From contig NC_052353.1 of assembly GCF_009727055.1 (NCBI RefSeq), positions 62,358,388-62,422,387 of the forward strand: DNA of 64,000 nt. The letters are read 5' to 3'. The notes beneath the pieces were generated by a model. That model was not told where the DNA came from and did no database searches. It was given only the letters and a program-made list of their open reading frames with translations. The position numbers and the translations under genes were made by a program. Shown piece by piece: positions 1 through 14,900 of the stretch (positions are counted from its first letter, which is position 1; the number at the start of each line of letters is the position of its first letter). Source of the stretch: Benincasa hispida. Lineage: Eukaryota > Streptophyta > Magnoliopsida > Cucurbitales > Cucurbitaceae.

Positions 1-795
1 GAGTTGAGGGGAAGTTTCAGAAGCATGCCAAGAAACAAGGGGCAAGAGTAGAGTAAAAAAGAGGAGGGTCGAGGAACTTTCTCTAATGAGGCTTACATTC
101 TGAATTGAAACTTAAGTCAGCAGATACACTCCATGGGGATCGGCAAATTCATTTATTTTTCTTATTGTGGGACCAAAATATAGAAGAATTCTACTCATTC
201 TATTCATTTGAGTTCAATGTATATCGGCATACATGAAAGTCCTAACCTAATAGTAGGAAAATTTCAATAAAGGATAAAAGACTAATAAGCTCCTATATTC
301 GCGCATGTATACTATAACAATTATATCAAAATCTTGCTGACACTGGTTCTCAATTCCTATTTTAGCTACCGTTTGTAACATCTTGAAGAATTTCATGAAT
401 TAGAATTTCAAGTTCAGGGTGAATGATAGAAGTTTACTTATATAGATCACTTATTGTGTGCACTTATTCACCCAAGAAAGGACGCTGTGTGGCAGAGCAC
501 ATTTAAGGGCGAGACCAAGTTAGTTATAAGTGTAACAAATTGAAGAGAAAAGAAGCAGTTAGGTATCGGATTAAGGGAACGTTGAAGACAGAGAGAGATA
601 CACCAAGGTTGGGTGGGGAATACAAGTTGATATCTTTGATTAACTTAAAAATGATCATCTTTTGTGAACTGGTCTCCTCATCAGTAATCACATAACTGTT
701 ACTTTCTTTCGGTTTATATCATTGTTTCTAAAATTTCTTAACCATATTGTTGTTTAAGAATGCTCAATCTTATTCTTGTTTCCTCAATATGCAAG
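1..795 (+). other. Intronic sequence of the callose synthase gene
   Basis: No callose-synthase exon is recognisable before the acceptor at 794-795. The next upstream family segment (the conserved tract ending shortly before MADVVYG) is not found here, so this stretch is read as part of an intron. Confidence 0.6.
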
Positions 796-2937
796 ATGGC
801 CGACGTTGTCTATGGGATTCTTTATAGCAATGTCCATCCTGTTAGCGGAGAATCATTTCAGGAGGCAGAAGCACGTGATGAGGAATCATTTTTGAGGGAA
901 GTTGTAACTCCAATTTACCAAGTTCTTTTGATGGTAATCTCATCTTTTATTTGAGCAATTTACTTGTTCCCAAGTTTGATAAGATTTCTAAGAATTATTT
1001 ACTTGGTACAAAAGGAAGCTAAGAGAAACAAAGGAGGTAAGGCAAGTCATTCTACCTGGCGGAACTATGATGATCTCAATGAGTATTTTTGGTAAGCTTC
1101 ACCTAGAAGTAAATTCATATCGAGCTTTTGATAATATTTACTTGAAAATTTATTTGCGATCTAGGTCTGACCGATGTTTCAACCTTGGATGGCCTATGAA
1201 CCCCAAATCAGATTTTTTTAGGCATTCAGATTCTATACAGCCTGCAAATACGGTCTCTCTCTCTCTCACACACACTCCTCTTTCTTTGTGCTAGTTGGTT
1301 TATACATTGTTCCCTTAGTGGCATACTAATCCAGCTGTGAAATGTCTTCATAAAAATTGAACGTTGTTGTCTTGCGCTTGCTTGTCTTCTGCTATGTGTC
1401 TGTTACATAATTTTAGAACATTCATGTGGATTTTCTTTGAATTTTAGAATCCTAACCAAGTAGCTGCTGGAAAGAGGAAGCCTAAAACAAATTTTGTTGA
1501 AGTCCGTACCTTTTTGCATCTTTATAGAAGCTTTGACAGAATGTGGATATTCTTTATATTGGCATACCAGGTTTTGTCAACCTTTTGGCTTTTTTTATAT
1601 TACCTTTTTAATCATCTTTTTTATTTTGAATGCAATATCATATATAACTTCATATTTCAGGCTATGGTAATAATTGCCTGGAGTCCTGGTGGATCTCTTT
1701 TAGCAGTTTTTGAAGCCGATGTCTTCAAGAGTGTTTTGAGCATTTTTATTACTGCTGCTATTCTTAATTTTTTGAGAGGTATGACATCAATCCTGATTTC
1801 ATTCTGTTTTGTATAATTTTTTAGAATGTGGTGCCTAAATTGCAGACTATTCTTAAGCTTTCTTTTTGTAATTGTCAAGTTTTATCTTAGGTGATTATTT
1901 TAAGTTTTATGGCAATTTTCATATTGATGTATGCTTTATCTGCAGCTACTCTGGATATAATTTTAAGTTGGATTGCATGGAGGAGCTTGAAATTTACCCA
2001 AATACTACGTTATCTACTAAAGTTTATAGTGGCAGCAGCGTGGGTTGTGGTTTTGCCTATTGCTTATTTTAATACCGTGCAAAATCCCACTGGACTTGTG
2101 AAGTTTTTCAGTAGTTGGGCTGCGGACTGGCAGAACCAGTCATTTTATAATTATGCTGTTGCGGTATATTTGATACCAAATATATTGTCCTGCTTACTGT
2201 TTTTGCTTCCACCTTTGAGAAAGAAGATGGAGCGTTCAAATTGGCGAATTATCACATTGCTAATGTGGTGGGCTCAGGTCAGTATGTTTAACATTCATTA
2301 CTTCCAATTGAATTCTTTGTTTGCTGGTTGTTTAGATGCTCTATATCTAGAGTCTGGCTGTTGTTTTAGTTTTCATCTCAATTGTCGGTCTAGTTCTCTT
2401 TATTCTCGTCTGATGTTTGGTTTGGCCTACTGCAGCCTAAACTTTATGTAGGAAGAGGCATGCATGAAGACATGTTCTCATTGCTGAAGTAAGCATACCT
2501 TTATGTATTTATTCCTTTGCTTCCAATTTCTCACAAGGAGTAGAGGGAAGTTCCATTGCAGTGGTTTTATTTGAAATTGCTTGTTTGTCTACATAGGATC
2601 TTATGCTACAGAGCTTTTTGGTTACGGGAGTGTTCTGTTTTGCTATCTTTTCCCCTTTCCATTATCTTTTTTGTTGACAAAATTTTCTTGGGTTCAGGTA
2701 TTCACTGTTTTGGATTCTGCTGCTAATCAGTAAACTAGCATTCAGCTACTATGTGGAGGTGATTTTTCTTATCAATCGATAATTTGATTGTAGTATCTTA
2801 TAGAGATCACAAATTCTATTAATCTATGTTCATTGATAATCTTTTGCTTCCGTATTTAAATGGGAATACTAGTAAAATACCTGTAATTTTTATTCGTTTT
2901 GTGAAATAAATTGAAAAAGAGAGAACCTTTTGGAGCC

Positions 2938-2971
<34 letters not shown>

Positions 2972-5900
2972 TTTTAAATTTATTTATTACAGAAAATTAT
3001 AAAATGAAACTAAATGGTCAATATATTACTCAACCGCTGTGGGTTGGCCTGATGTAATGGTCTATGAGGGTCAATGCAAATAATAAACTACTTAGAGGGA
3101 ATGAGTTTTGGTCATGGTGGCGGCCTGTTTAGGATTTAACATTCTATGAGGCTTTTTGGCAACCAAATGTAGTAGAATCAGATAGTTATCCTATGAGATT
3201 AGTTGAGGTATGTCCGATGGCCACCCACTTAGGATTTAACATCCTATGAGTTTTTTTGGCAACAAAATATCGTAGGATCAAGCACTTGTCCCATGAGATT
3301 AGTTAAGATACATTCAAGTTGGCTAAAAATATACATACATACATACTGCCATTAACTTTGTTTCTAGCTCATGGGGTATCTTCTTACTCTTCTAAGTAAA
3401 TTTTTACTCATGTTGGATAAATCCTTTTAATAGATCTGGATCCCTGACTGGTTTAATTATAAATTGAAAGAAAGAATTCTTCACATTCACCACAAGCATT
3501 TGGGATGGGGCTCAGAAAAAGAAAAAGTTAACCGTTCGTGTTTGTCATTCATGTGTATCTCAAAATTAACTAATCTTTGGATGCAGTATGGTATTTTTCT
3601 ATTGTTTAAGTTTAATTTTACTTTGCAGTCAAAGCATAATGTAATTGTGAAATATCTATCTCGTATAGATTCGGGGGATGGATTGTTTACTAGAAGTTAT
3701 CAAAGTGGAACAATTAAGATTGAATTGTAACAATGTTTCTCCAAGTAATCAAAGAAGGATGTGAACTAATATTAATCTTTTAAAGTATTCATATTGTTAG
3801 ATAGTATGGGGTCCCATCTCAAAACCAATTGGTAATGAGAGGAGTAACCCATCTATCCTATAAAGAGTATGAGTCCCCTTGGTTTTTCCAATGTGGGATT
3901 CTCAACATGCCCCCTCAAGATGGTGCCTCTTTTGGGTTCACCAATCTTGATCGGATCACAATTTCTTCTTATTGGATCGACATCACCTGTTTGGGCTTTA
4001 TGGGCTCTGATACCATGTCAAAAATAAAAGAGTAGGGAAGAGAATAACAACACAGTTACGTGGAAACCCTAGTACAGGGAGAAAAACCACGATAGACACT
4101 GATTTTTATTATTAATTCTGATACACAAAGTACAAGAGAATAGGCCAAATAAATAGACTAGTGGGAAGCCCTAGGGTACACATAATTACTAAAATGCCCC
4201 TAGGGTTACAAGCTGCTTTTTCGACAGATATAATTAAATTTACCACTATAACCCATAAGCTCAATGGGGATTTAACATGGTGTAAAAGCAGGTCCTTTAA
4301 TCAAATCATTGTAATATCATTTTGATCACCAATTAATATTTATCTTTACTTGTTGGGTCTTCTACAATTTTTCAAGCTCAAAAGTGAGAGAGTGTGTTAA
4401 AGTATTGATATAATTAAATTTATGATAGCCCATCGAATTAAGCTTTTGGGTCAATCAGTGATTTAATAGTCTTTACCTCTTGATGTTCAGTTGAACTGGA
4501 TACTGAACTGCTTTAATTTGATGCAATAAATGCAGGAACTAAACATGACATAACTAAATTTCCTCATTGTCTATACCGTGGAATTATTTTGACCATGTTT
4601 AGTGGAGTAATTTATATCTTTCTGAATCTTATGTTTATTATTTGCATTTGAATAGATATATCCACTCATTGGTCCTACAAAGTTGATTATGACAATGCAT
4701 ATTGATAATTATCAATGGCACGAGTTCTTTCCGCATGGTAACATTATTATCCTAAAAATATTAAACTTCGTGATGAGATGCTATCGCTATCACTGATGGT
4801 TATTTTGGAATAATGACAGTGTCATATAATGTTGGGGTTATTATAGCAATATGGGCTCCCATTGTCCTGGTAAGTGAACTAGAATTTCATGAATGTACAA
4901 TGGACGACATTTAAGATACTTGTTCTGCTATTGCTACACAACATATGACATATTGTACTAATGTTTTTTTTTTCTTCTTATTGTTACATGTAGGTTTATT
5001 TTATGGATGCACAAATTTGGTATGCAATATTTTCAACCATTTTTGGGGGCATTCATGGAGCCTTCAGCCATCTGGGTGAGGTTAGTGCCGAGTATCTTTC
5101 TAACAAGTGAAAATTATACTATTGCCAACAGTTAAAGAAAATCTAGTAAATAAATACATTTTTCTGTTTTGGGAGGCAGTATAATAAAATTGAACTTTCC
5201 TTTTACAGTTAATCGATTGTTGAATTGTTATTGTTATTATTGTTTTAAAAAAAAATTGACTGTTGAATTTAGAACTGGGTGAATGGAATTTTTTTGATGA
5301 TATTTTTTCTAACCATGGTATTTTCTAGATAAGGACACTTGGCATGTTGCGATCCAGGTTTGAGGCCATTCCTTCAGCCTTTAGTGAACGACTGGTTCCA
5401 TCATCAGATAGGGATTCCAAGGGAAAGAACCTGGTACTTTTAGTTTCTAAGTCATTTATATATCCCCTTGATCATAAACTTTAGATACAACAACATATTA
5501 TTCTCTTCACACTAAATACGGAAGTGCATACCAAATTACAAAAATGAATATATTTGTTGTTTTTAACTAATGAAAATAACATGGCTTGGAGGTCGGATAG
5601 TCAATCAAATAATGTGAAATTTCAAAATGTCTTATTTCAGAATAATTTCACTTGTTTAGTGCGTTCCAATACTATCCAAAGAGGCAGAACTTTCAATTTA
5701 TAACTGACGACTTCTAGCCATTAGTTTAATTATTCATTTTGTTGTACCAAATGTGTGCTCTTTCATCACAGGATGAATCACTAGTAAGGAAGAATATTAC
5801 CAACTTCTCTCATGTCTGGAATGAATTCATACTAACTATGCGGCAAGAGGACCTGATCAGTAATAGGTCATCACCACAATTAAGTTCAATTGATATACAA

Positions 5901-8900
5901 ATTGGAAATTCCCAACATTTTCTTCTGACTGAAACTTTCGTGCAGGGATAGAGATTTGCTACTTGTTCCATATTCTTCAAGTGATGTCTCCGTAGTCCAA
6001 TGGCCTCCTTTCTTGCTTGCTAGTAAGGTATAAAAGATCCTTGAAGACTTGTAAGATAGCTGAAAAGCATGATTTGCATATTTGCTGTTTTTCAGTTAAA
6101 GAAAATTGGTTCGATGACGAGCTTTACTTTTTTTCTCCAATGATGCTAGATTCCAATAGCATTGGATATGGCAAAAGACTTTAAAGGAAAGGAGGATGTT
6201 GACTTATTCAGGAAGATTAAAAGTGATGATTATATGTATTCTGCAGTAATAGAATGCTATGAGACACTCAGGGATATAGTAACTGAACTTCTGAAGGATG
6301 AAGAAGACAAGAAGTAAGGAGATCATAATATCAACGCTTTATTTTTATATAGTCTTGATACCACCTTTCCTGCTAACAACTTTTATTTGATGTAAAATAC
6401 TCCTCCCCTCCTATCAATTTTGAGGATAAATTGATATTTTTATCTCTCATAATACAGGATTGTGCGGGATATTTGTCATGAAGTAGAAAATAGCATACAG
6501 GAGCAAAAATTCTTAAGCAATTTCAAGATGAGTGGTCTTCCTTCACTCAGTGAGAAACTGGAGAAATTTTTAAAACTTTTGGTGGTAAGTGTCTTGTATT
6601 AAAAACAATGTTAGCAACGATGATGGTACCTTTGATAGACCGGTGGCATGGTTTTGATTAACTGTGTTTACATTTAATCAAGTGTTTGTTTTGACAGCGT
6701 GATGATGAAAATGAAGTTGGTGGGTCCCAGATAATCAATGTTCTCCAGGACATCTTTGAGATTATCACGCAGGATGTTATGGTTAATGGCTCTCAGTAAG
6801 TCTTTTGAAGTATAAGTATATGTACACATTAAACCACTGTATTCCATGAAGCTTGTTTGATATTCTTGTATGTATATAACCATTTATTTCCAATGCAAGA
6901 ATTCTTGGAGCAGATGAAAACCCTAATGATAACTCTGATGGGAAGAAGGGGCAGAGGTTTGAGAATATTAACATAGAACTTACATCCACCAAAACATGGA
7001 TAGAAAAGGTTTTCTTAGCTATCATTAAGCTTTTTGATGTTAATTTCTTTGGATATCATTTAAAAATGAGGGTTTATTCTACATTGCTTTTGTTAACAGG
7101 TTGTTAGGCTTTCTTTGCTTTTAACTGTCAAGGAGTCTGCAATTAATGTGCCTCAAAACTTGGATGCCCGTCGGCGTATCACATTCTTTGCGAATTCCTT
7201 ATTTATGACCATGCCTAAAGCTCCTAAAGTCCGTGACATGCTATCTTTTAGGTCTGTCATTTTAGATTTGTCTTTCACGTTTCAATCTCCATTTTGATGA
7301 CTAGTTTTTTCGTCTTATGAAAAAGGGATATTTTCTAATGTGTGCTAAATTTAGTAGCTATGTTCCTTTGGCAATTGATGATATTCATTTTATTTGGAGG
7401 TTTTTGTTTATTTTTCTAAATCTTCTTATGGTGGTAGTTGTTTCTGTATTTATTTTTAGTTTTAAAATAAGGTCACAAGGAAAAGGAGAGGACTTAATCA
7501 CTTTCTGAAGTCATTTTTTTTTCCTCAATGCAATTTTTCTTTGCTATTAAAGAAAAGTTTTGTTGTGGCACAAAAAGTTGAAGTACTTCCTGGAGCAAAA
7601 CGGTGGTTTGCGCCTTCATAAAAGATTTATTTTATTTTATTTTTAAAAAATTCTTCTTCTTCTTCTTATTATTTTTAGTGGCCTCTCTCTCACTCCTTGA
7701 TCACTATCTCAACCATTTCATACTCTTGATCATAAACATGAATTTAGTCATTTGAGCATTTTACTTATTGTTGTCTATTGAGTTGAAGTTATATTATTGT
7801 TTTTCTATTTCACATCCTGCTTTGATAACTTCTTCTTCTTCTTCTTTTTTTTTTTTTCCTGATTTATGATTAGTGTTTTAACTCCTTATTACAAAGAAGA
7901 TGTCCTTTATTCCGATGAGGAACTTAAGAAGGAAAATGAGGATGGAATATCCATTTTGTTCTATCTCCAAAAGATATATCCTGGTGAGCTTTATCTTCCT
8001 GCCTTTTTTACATTTAATGCCATGGACGGCAACTTACACTTGCATCGACTGTATACTAGATGAATGGACCAACTTTCTGGAGCGAATTAGAGAACTAAAA
8101 CTTGAAAAAAATGATAAGGACAAGACGGAGTTACGCCAGTGGGTATCCTACAGAGGGCAGACATTATCAAGAACAGGTTGAAAGAAATCGCCTCCCCCCC
8201 TTCTCTGTGTTAGAATTTATGGATACTAACCTTAACACTTGATACGTCTATAAATCTTGATGGTTTATCAGTACGAGGTATGATGTACTACCGTGATGCG
8301 CTTCAGCTTCAATTCTTTCTGGAATGTGCTGGGGAGAATAGTATGTTTTTTAATTTTGTTTTGCTATTATCACGAGAATCAGAATCTATGCTCAATTTTC
8401 TTCCCAAACTGAGTAATTGTTATACTTAATATCTGGAGTGTCCTTCCTTATTTACTTGGCAGCTGGTGGTTATCGAAACATGGACTTGAATGAAAAGGAG
8501 AGGAAAGCATTCTTTGATCGTGCACAAGCTCTTGTTGATCTAAAGTTCACCTATGTTGTCTCATGCCAAATCTATGGTGCCCAGAAGAAGTCTGATGATT
8601 CTCGTGACCGAAGTTGCTACAATAATATTCTCAATCTGATGTTAACGTGAGTCAGATGTTAGCCGTTGCTAGCCTTTACAATTTAAAAAAGGCACCTAAA
8701 AGATCACTGTTTTTATTAAGGATATAAATAAAATAAATAAACATTGTGCAGGTATCCATCACTACGTGTTGCTTACATAGATGAAAGAGAGGAGACAGTG
8801 AATGGGAAGCCCCAGAAGTTTTATTACTCAGTTCTCGTGAAGGGAGGTGATAAATTAGATGAGGTATAGGAGAGTAGCTTCTAAATTTTATACTTACCCA

Positions 8901-11900
8901 CAGTTATATTAGGAGTTGCAACCTCTTGCTGGTTACTTCCAATTATGCATGCAGTGTGCCACAATGATTTTAAAATTGTGTTTAGGATTCTGTGATAGTT
9001 CTGAGCAAGAAGTTATTCCTATTTAAGATAATTATTAAAAAGAAAGAAATGCTTGGAGCTTTAGGATTTATTTGACCACATAAATTTTCTACTTCGAAGA
9101 ATTCATAATGATAATCATGGTCATTCTTCAACCTTTATCTGTAGCCAAGTGGTAACATAGATACCTTGGTTATGTTCCTCATTGAAGAGTAGCAGCTGGA
9201 GCTAGGAGTTAACTTTTTACTGGACTTTCCATAGAAGTTGCAGTTCTAATTGCTTGTTATGTCTTTAGGAAATCTATCGAATCAAGCTTCCAGGTCCTCC
9301 AACAGCAATTGGTGAAGGAAAACCCGAGAATCAAAATCATGCCATTATTTTCACTCGTGGACAAGCTCTGCAGACCATAGACATGAACCAGGTGATTTAC
9401 CTTTCCATCGTCAGTTGAAGATAGTGTAGCATGACACCTTTTTACTGTTTCCAATTCATTGGATGATTATTATTGCAAAAAGTTGACAGTTTGCAACTTT
9501 ACAAATCACGCTTATATTTCTCACAGGACAACTATTTTGAAGAAGCTTTCAAAATGAGAAATGTTTTGGAAGAGCTCCAGAAACACCGTCATGCAGATCG
9601 AAAACCCACAATATTGGGTTTGAGGGAGCATATCTTTACTGGAAGGTCAGTTAGGTTGAATCTAGTAACTGGCATACGACAATGTAACTAGTCAGTTTTC
9701 AATATAGGCATTTTCTTTGACTTTATGACATCTGATGTTTGACAATGTTTTATGCTTGTTTCTCCACTTATCTTTTACAGTGTTTCGTCTCTTGCTTGGT
9801 TCATGTCCAATCAGGAGACTAGTTTTGTAACCATTGGCCAACGAATTTTGGCAAATCCTCTGAGGTAAATCATTGACTTATCTTTATATAATTTCAATGT
9901 ATGTATTAATACTTACAAATATATGACATCGACTTCCTGCATATAGTTCGCTTTTAGATTTTAACATTAAGCCTACCTATTAATATTTTAACTTCTTGTT
10001 TTATGGGCATTCTGTGGGTCTATATACCTTGGTGCTTTCCGATTTTCTATTTCCCCTTTCAACACTTGTCATCTTGAAAATTTGAAAAATGCTGCACACT
10101 GGTTTGGATGCTACTGAGAATTTGGGAAGGTGTAAACCGTTTTTGGTCTAAGAGATACCTGCATGAGATCATGAACAGATGACATGGAGATTGGTAATGG
10201 AAAGTAAGCTAATTCTAAGGACTATTTCCGGGGATTAATTTATGGGTTGCTTTATTTCGTCCATTCACTTTTGATCTTTTCTTCTACTTTATAGTGTGTA
10301 TTATATTGCTATCACTATCACTTTTCTTCACATTTTCTTAGGTTTAGTACTAGCTGGTAATACTACTGCCTTGCACAACTTTATACCTTATCGTTGTATG
10401 ACTGACAATAAAAATTAATCCTCTCTTTCAATTATTATTATTATTATTATTTTGTAATATCAAAGTTAAGCACTCGTTATCAATAATAAACTATATCATG
10501 GATATCATCTCCAATAACTAAAAACTGAAAAAGACCCAAATCAATTTTATCCATGTTTCTATCCTAGGCAATTACAATTGTGTTTTGTGATAATGTAAAA
10601 TTGACAACATTTTTCACTTCTCCAGAAGTTATAAACCCACATTTTTCATGCTACTATTTACAATATGTATTTTGATTTTCAAAAACTGTTCTTATTTGAT
10701 TTGAATTTTAAATTGGTCTGATTTATTGGAATGTTTATATCATGGATCAGTTTCACAAGCTCACATGTCATTTTCACAGGGTACGTTTCCATTATGGTCA
10801 TCCTGATATATTTGACAGAATCTTCCACATAACTAGGGGTGGCATCAGTAAAGCTTCTAGAGTTGTTAACCTAAGCGAGGATATATTTGCTGGTATTTCT
10901 TATTTCAATTGAAGGTGATATGCCGATAGATTCCACCTGTCCATTAATTGTGCTAATCTTAACAGGATATAATTCAACTCTTCGTGGGGGGTTTGTCACA
11001 CATCATGAGTACATCCAAGTAGGCAAGGGGCGAGATGTGGGCATGAATCAAATATCACTTTTTGAGGCAAAGGTTGCAAATGGGAATGGAGAGCAGACAC
11101 TTAGTCGTGATGTTTATAGGCTTGGACGTCGTTTTGACTTCTATAGAATGATGTCCTTCTACTTCACAACTGTTGGATTCTACTTCAGTAGTATGGTATT
11201 ATTTCCATAAGCCAGATTTGTTTAAGTAGTATTAAGACATAATTTATTTATGGCTTTGCCTTATCCTTGAGTAACTGCTCAAAATTTTCCTCTGAAGATC
11301 AACATGTGGGCTCCTTGTTTCAAATAAGTTAAATATTTACTCAGTTACGTGTTTGTGTGCTTGGATTTCTAACTAATTCCTCTTCTTATTTAGTAGATAG
11401 AAAGATGTAATTGCTTCTACTAACTGTGCTATATATGTAATTATTAAGAGATTGTGTACATATTCATATTTTTCTGGCAAATATTCAATATTTTTTTACT
11501 CAAAAAAATTGTTAATGCATATGTTTTTTTCTATAGTCATATTTATGTTGTACAGGTATTTGGCTTCAAATTGCATGAATATGATTTTTAGTTGGCTATT
11601 TCCAACTTTACTGAATTTGGATAGTTGATAGGCTATATTAAGATATCCTGGTAGGCTTGAACTTTGTGGATTATGAGAAGCAGGGTCTTTATCATAGCGA
11701 GATCTAAGACCAATGAAGACCAATTAGTGAGCAGAAACCTCCTTCCAAATTTGAGGAGTTATACAGTAGATCATTATTCTTTGAAAATTCACGAATGGTG
11801 CTTTCTATTGCCTGTGTGTTTGTCATAAAAGCAAGGATCATTCTAAGCTTTTGAATTATACATCTCGCAGGTGACTGTGCTGACTGTGTATGTATTTTTA

Positions 11901-14900
11901 TATGGACGTCTATACATGGTTATGAGTGGCGTTGAAAGGGAGATTCTTGATAGCCCTTCCATACATCAGACTAAGGCTCTTGAAGAGGCTTTGGCTACCC
12001 AGTCTGTGTTTCAACTAGGCTTGTTGCTAGTACTACCAATGGTTATGGAAATTGGCCTTGAAAAAGGATTTCGTACTGCACTTGGTGATTTTGTTATCAT
12101 GCAGCTGCAACTAACTTCTGTTTTTTTCACATTCCAGCTTGGAACTAAAGCACACTTTTATGGTCGAACAATCTTGCATGGAGGTTCTAAATATCGAGCT
12201 ACTGGTCGTGGCTTTGTTGTTTTTCATGCAAAATTTGCTGATAATTATAGGCAATACTCACGAAGTCACTTTGTCAAAGGCTTGGAACTGTTTATTCTGC
12301 TGCTTGTTTATCAAATCTACGGAAATTCATATCGCAGTTCAAAACTTTATTTGTTCATCACTTTCTCGATGTGGTTTCTGGTTGCATCCTGGTTGTTTGC
12401 TCCCTTTGTGTTCAATCCATCTGGATTTGACTGGCAAAAGACGGTTGATGACTGGACAGATTGGAAAAGGTGGATGGGAAATCGTGGTGGAATAGGGATC
12501 TCCCATGACAAAAGTTGGGAATCTTGGTGGGATGGAGAACAGGAACACCTGAAAAGTACAACATTAAGGGGAAGAGTGCTAGAGATAATACTTTCTTTAC
12601 GGTTCCTCATATACCAATATGGAATTGTTTACCACCTTGATATATCTCATAACATTAAGAGCTTCTGGGTAGGGATTTTTTCTATTATCACAAAGATATT
12701 CTCTTAATTGTCCTATTGGTATTTCTCTGGATATGTTGCCAATATCTCACGCTGCTTTTGCTTCAATGTCTTTCCAGGTTTATGGACTTTCTTGGGTAGT
12801 CATGTTAATTGCTCTTGTTGTCTTAAAGGTATACCCCTACATAAGGATCTCACATTATTTTTCTTACCTTGAAGGCTGATTTGCTTGAACATTTTTACTA
12901 TTTTAGATTGGTTAATTTTCCCATTCGATGAAACTGTATTTTGCATATGTTCTTAGTAGATTACTAATCTTGTTGGCTGATGCTTATGTTACATGTGGCT
13001 ACCAGTTGGTATCAATGGGCAGACGAAAATTCGGTACCGACTTCCAGCTTATGTTCAGAATTCTGAAAGCTCTTCTCTTCCTCGGTTTCATGTCAGTCAT
13101 GACTGTCTTGTTTGTAGTATGGGGCCTCACAGTATCAGATCTATTTGCAGCTATTCTTGCGTTCTTGCCTACTGGATGGGCCATCCTTCTGGTAAGTTTT
13201 GCAATTATGCTCTCATGTGATTCCCATTTTATTTGAAATAAAATAGATCTATCGGCCTTTTAGTCTCCGAGTTTCGCGTTTAGTTGCACTTGGGTCTCTG
13301 AGTTTCCAAACCTTAGGGATCAAAAGTGTATATTCTTTTTCCTTTTTTATAATTATAATGGAGACAAAATGAAATTCAATCTATAGTAAATATAAGTTGT
13401 CTATCTAATGCACTTTAGGTCAGTTACACGTCAGAAAAGTGTCAAATCTACTAACAAAAAAAATACTTCCTAGCTTCCTACACGCAATCTGCCTCCTCTT
13501 TCCTTGTGTTGTTAGGGTTATCCCTCTCATTTTCCCCTTCAAGAAATTGTTAGGAATGCAATTAGGAACATTATAAGGATGAACTAGGCATTTGGAGTGG
13601 GATTTAGGGCTTGGAAAAGATCTCAAGGAGGGTACAAGTATCTCAAATTACTTATTTCTGCTGTAATTTCTTCTTGATATTGGAATATATTACTTTCCTA
13701 TATTTTATGTTTGTATACCAAACAGAAATCTACTAACAAAATCTACTACCAGGTTTATCATTTGTCTGATTCTATTCGCCTTCACAAAAAGACCATGGCC
13801 TACCCTTCTCCTACACTTTTCTCTCTAGTCCTTCCTCCCATACAGCTTTTTCTTAACCCTTCCACCCTTCTTTTCACATAACTGAATACGAGACCTAACA
13901 TTTCTATCACAACGAAATTTGACATTTCTTGTAAAATCATGTGTTATGTATAGTAAATTTATCAATCCTCTAAAGGTAGCACGTTCAATATAAAAACAAA
14001 GTTATTTTTCACAATAGCTTCTAGTATCTCCCAAAATTTATCCGGAAGGTCAGCACTCTCATTCAAATAATATTCTACATAACAAGTCACTTAGAAAGTT
14101 GTTCTTAGAAGAAATTTTGAGAATGGTAGAAAATTATTGTTGGGAAATAAACCTCTGTCATTCTCTTTCAAATATATGATATTGTCCATTTTTAGTATAA
14201 CCTATACGAATTTACTTTTAATTTCACTTGAAAGACCTTGTATTAATGAAAATGTTGTTCTAATATACCATGGCTCTGTCATTCTTCTAACCATTATGGG
14301 ACCTCTCTTTGCAGAACCATTATTTTCTAATCAGCTTTTAATATCCCAGTTTTCAAGGACATGGTATCTGTTCTCATACAAGCAATCTTCTACTTATCAT
14401 CCGACTGTTTTCCGATCTCTTAATAAGTACTTTATAAGGTCTTCTACATATGTCCCATAAACATATAGCTACTTTGCCACTTCAATAGCTTGATTTTGCA
14501 TGTGAAAGGCCAAATACTTGGAACTGTGAATTCAGATTCAAGGATGTGTACTTGTTACCATTTGCTTTTCCTCGGCCTTTTCAATCTACCTAAAGATCAT
14601 CACAGTTCACTAAACTCTCTGTTATTCTGGCTGTTCTCCTTGACATAAATAAAGCTTGGACATTGTTTGTTTAGCACAGCTTTCTTTCAATAAATTACAT
14701 GTAAAAGATGTAGTAGTATTGATTCATCTCTCTCTTCTTTTTCCAAAGATTGGGCAGGCTTGCAGACCAATGATGAAGGGCATAGGATTCTGGGAATCAA
14801 TAAAAGAGCTTGCAAGAGGGTATGAATACATCATGGGTCTCGTCATTTTCATGCCCATAGCCATTTTGTCTTGGTTCCCATTTGTATCAGAGTTCCAAAC

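Noticed and set aside
4016..4226. Alternative exon of the callose synthase
   Set aside because: The sequence has LTR termini and a primer-binding site and no similarity to the protein family. The flanking exons 2698-2758 and 4656-4737 join in phase without it.
12339..12610. Minus-strand frames of 69 and 87 codons
   Set aside because: They are antisense shadows of the large callose synthase exon 11871-12668.
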